NCBI RefSeq assembly: GCF_009742705.1
Contig: NZ_WPCU01000007.1
Span: 164,385-228,384 of the forward strand
Length of the DNA: 64,000 nucleotides
Direction: 5' to 3'
Origin: Auraticoccus cholistanensis
Lineage (GTDB): Bacteria; Actinomycetota; Actinomycetes; Propionibacteriales; Propionibacteriaceae
Shown here in pieces: positions 63,176 to 64,000 of this stretch (position 1 is the stretch's first letter; each line of letters begins with the position of its first letter). The position numbers were made by a program, and so were the translations under genes. The notes below the pieces were generated by a model, which worked only from the letters and a program-made list of their open reading frames with translations, made no database searches and was not told the origin of the DNA.

Positions 63176-63691
63176 GTGGGCGGACCGGAGGTGGTGCTCG
63201 AGACCGGGCGGCTGGTGCTCCGCCCGTGGCGGGTGGAGGAGGCGGTCGTGCAGCGGCAGCTGTGGCTGGAGCGCGACCCCCGGGTACCGCCGCACCGCCG
63301 GGTCGACGCCGCCGGGCGACCCACCGTCGCCGACCTCGAGGAGTGGATCCGCACCCACCCGCCCGGCTCCACCGGCCTGCTGGCGCTGGAGCGCAAGGCC
63401 GACGGCGAGGTCGTCGGGTACTGCGGCCTGGTCGAGGGCACGTGCGAGGGGGAGCCGGAGCTCGCGTACGAGCTGCTGCGCCGGTTCTGGGGCCGGGGCT
63501 ACGCCACCGAGGCGGCCGAGGCCGTCCTGGAGTGGGCCAGGTCGTCGGGGTACCGGCGGGTGTGGGCCACGGTCCGGGAGTGGAACACCGCCTCACGGCG
63601 GGTGCTGGCCAAGCTCGGCTTCGTCGAGACCGACCGGGTGCAGCCCGACCCGCTGCACGGCGACACCCTGGTCACCACCCGCACGCTGTGA
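63176..63691 (+). CDS. GNAT family N-acetyltransferase
   Basis: 171 residues, GTG start with GGGAGG upstream. The acetyl-CoA site is RRFWGRGYATEAAEAVLEWA (Q/RxxGxG/A), preceded by LLALERKADGEVVGYCGL and followed by VREWNTASRRVLAKLGF, typical of the RimJ/RimL group. It could acetylate a protein N-terminus or a small molecule. 29-base gap from the previous gene; possibly co-transcribed. Confidence 0.93.
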   Translation: MGGPEVVLETGRLVLRPWRVEEAVVQRQLWLERDPRVPPHRRVDAAGRPTVADLEEWIRTHPPGSTGLLALERKADGEVVGYCGLVEGTCEGEPELAYELLRRFWGRGYATEAAEAVLEWARSSGYRRVWATVREWNTASRRVLAKLGFVETDRVQPDPLHGDTLVTTRTL

Positions 63692-63715
63692 CCCGGGGAC
63701 GGACCCGCGGCGCGG

Positions 63716-63727
63716 TTGAAATTTCAA
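63716..63727. promoter_or_regulatory. AT-rich 12-bp palindrome upstream of the leader peptide
   Basis: TTGAAATTTCAA is a perfect palindrome in DNA that is otherwise over 70% G+C, 50 bases before the leader-peptide start. The composition makes a chance match unlikely, so it is probably a repressor-binding site and may overlap the -35 region. Confidence 0.5.
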
Positions 63728-63777
63728 ACTCTGGACAGCATTCGTCCCCGGTTGGGGCCGTCACCCACACTGGGCAC

Positions 63778-63870
63778 GTGGACCGAACCCTGCGAGTGGC
63801 GCCGGCCGCCCTCTTCCACGGGCGCGCCCACGTCGACCTGCTGCGCACCTGCAGCGCGCTCTGTCGCTGA
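63778..63870 (+). CDS. Putative cysteine-type leader peptide, 30 residues
   Basis: The GTG at 63778 opens a 30-codon frame that ends ...HVDLLRTCSALCR and stops at 63870. This HVDLxRxxSAxCR ending is the mark of the putative leader peptides placed upstream of sulfur-assimilation and sulfur-transport genes in Actinobacteria. CACACT sits 6 bases before the GTG, consistent with a leaderless start. Two cysteine codons lie near the end, so ribosome pausing at low cysteine could alter the folding of the RNA that follows. The regulated gene probably begins at 63977. Confidence 0.78.
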   Translation: MDRTLRVAPAALFHGRAHVDLLRTCSALCR

Positions 63871-63874
63871 GGCC

Positions 63875-63920
63875 GCCGGGAACAACCCGGCCGGTCCTCG
63901 CCGTTCACCCCGGCGAGACC
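63875..63920 (+). promoter_or_regulatory. Attenuator-like hairpins after the leader peptide
   Basis: Hairpin 1: GCCGGG-AACAA-CCCGGC (63875-63891). Hairpin 2: CTCGCCG-N7-CGGCGAG (63897-63917), extended by GGT/ACC with a bulge. They sit between the leader-peptide stop and the next start codon, as expected for transcription or translation attenuation. No T-run follows hairpin 2, so translation-coupled control is also possible. Confidence 0.5.
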
Positions 63921-63976
63921 AGGGCACCCGCCCGCCCCGAGCACCGCCGCAACGAGACACCGACGGAAGGTCCCGC

Positions 63977-64000
63977 GTGACCAGCACGCCCCGCACCCCC
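63977..64000 (+). CDS. Start of a gene cut by the window edge
   Basis: GTG at 63977 with GGAAGG 8 bases upstream opens a frame reading VTSTPRTP to the last base. Only eight codons are visible, so no function can be read. Because of the leader peptide and hairpins just upstream it is probably a sulfur or cysteine metabolism or transport gene; that is inference. Confidence 0.5.

Overview
The window is about 73% G+C by eye, with gene starts that are often GTG. It carries markers typical of Actinobacteria: a WhiB iron-sulfur regulator, two LytR-CpsA-Psr proteins, F420 biosynthesis genes (cofD, cofE), an F420-type luciferase-like oxidoreductase, DUF3039, DUF3499, TIGR03089 and a cysteine-type leader peptide. 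The organism is therefore most likely a soil- or plant-type high-GC actinobacterium, possibly of the order Propionibacteriales. The block from about 22 to 49 kb has the same gene content as the conserved chromosomal neighbourhood around whiB, manB, manC, fbiA/fbiB and sahH in mycobacteria and Streptomyces, so it is core chromosome. I see no rRNA, tRNA, insertion sequence, prophage or CRISPR array.

Left part (1-22 kb), accessory and metabolic. A truncated gene of unknown function precedes a metacaspase with a peptidoglycan-binding-type domain. A catabolic block follows: sulfatase, MHS-type permease and IclR regulator on the minus strand (with a good palindromic operator before the permease), divergent from a GH2 beta-mannosidase. 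Next come a DUF4383 membrane protein, an APH-like kinase, an IlvD/Edd-type sugar-acid dehydratase, small membrane proteins, a DHFR-like reductase, a NUDIX hydrolase, an F420-type oxidoreductase, a GlgC-like nucleotidyltransferase, L-fuconate dehydratase, and an atypical GH13 enzyme with a small acidic partner. The theme is use of sugars, sugar acids and possibly sulfated glycans.

Centre (22-49 kb), envelope and mannose core. Two LCP proteins, a GT2 glycosyltransferase, a PhoD-like phosphatase, TIGR03089 and manC supply or attach cell-wall glycans. Small stress-like membrane proteins, a spore-photoproduct-lyase-like radical SAM enzyme, NfeD plus an SPFH protein, and a frameshifted HAD hydrolase follow. 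Then come cofE-cofD (F420), whiB, a large GT2 membrane glycosyltransferase with DUF5719, a zincin-like protein, DUF3499, manB, Trm112-like, SIS-domain isomerase, a CDF metal transporter and ahcY. GDP-mannose supply (manB, manC, isomerase) and glycan assembly are thus physically linked.

Right part (49-64 kb), regulation and housekeeping: a YCII/DGPF protein with an ECF sigma factor, the RDD/SpoIIM pair, DUF3039 and methionine aminopeptidase, an MFS exporter behind a MerR-type promoter, a DUF1593 nucleoside-hydrolase-like protein, an AMIN-like secreted protein, a DEAD/DEAH helicase, a Ser/Thr kinase, an ArsR-SRPBCC operon, a DinB/MDMPI protein, a P-loop kinase and a GNAT acetyltransferase. The window ends with a 30-residue leader peptide and an attenuator-like region before a gene that runs off the edge.

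The most notable signals outside genes are: three copies of a 77-bp palindromic element (26215, 47529, 47692); a cysteine-type leader peptide with hairpins (63778-63920); a MerR-type promoter without a nearby merR (54125); a 54-nt hairpin (14232); and a repeated arrangement in which a TANNNT box sits 6-8 nt before the start codon of at least 17 genes, implying many leaderless transcripts.
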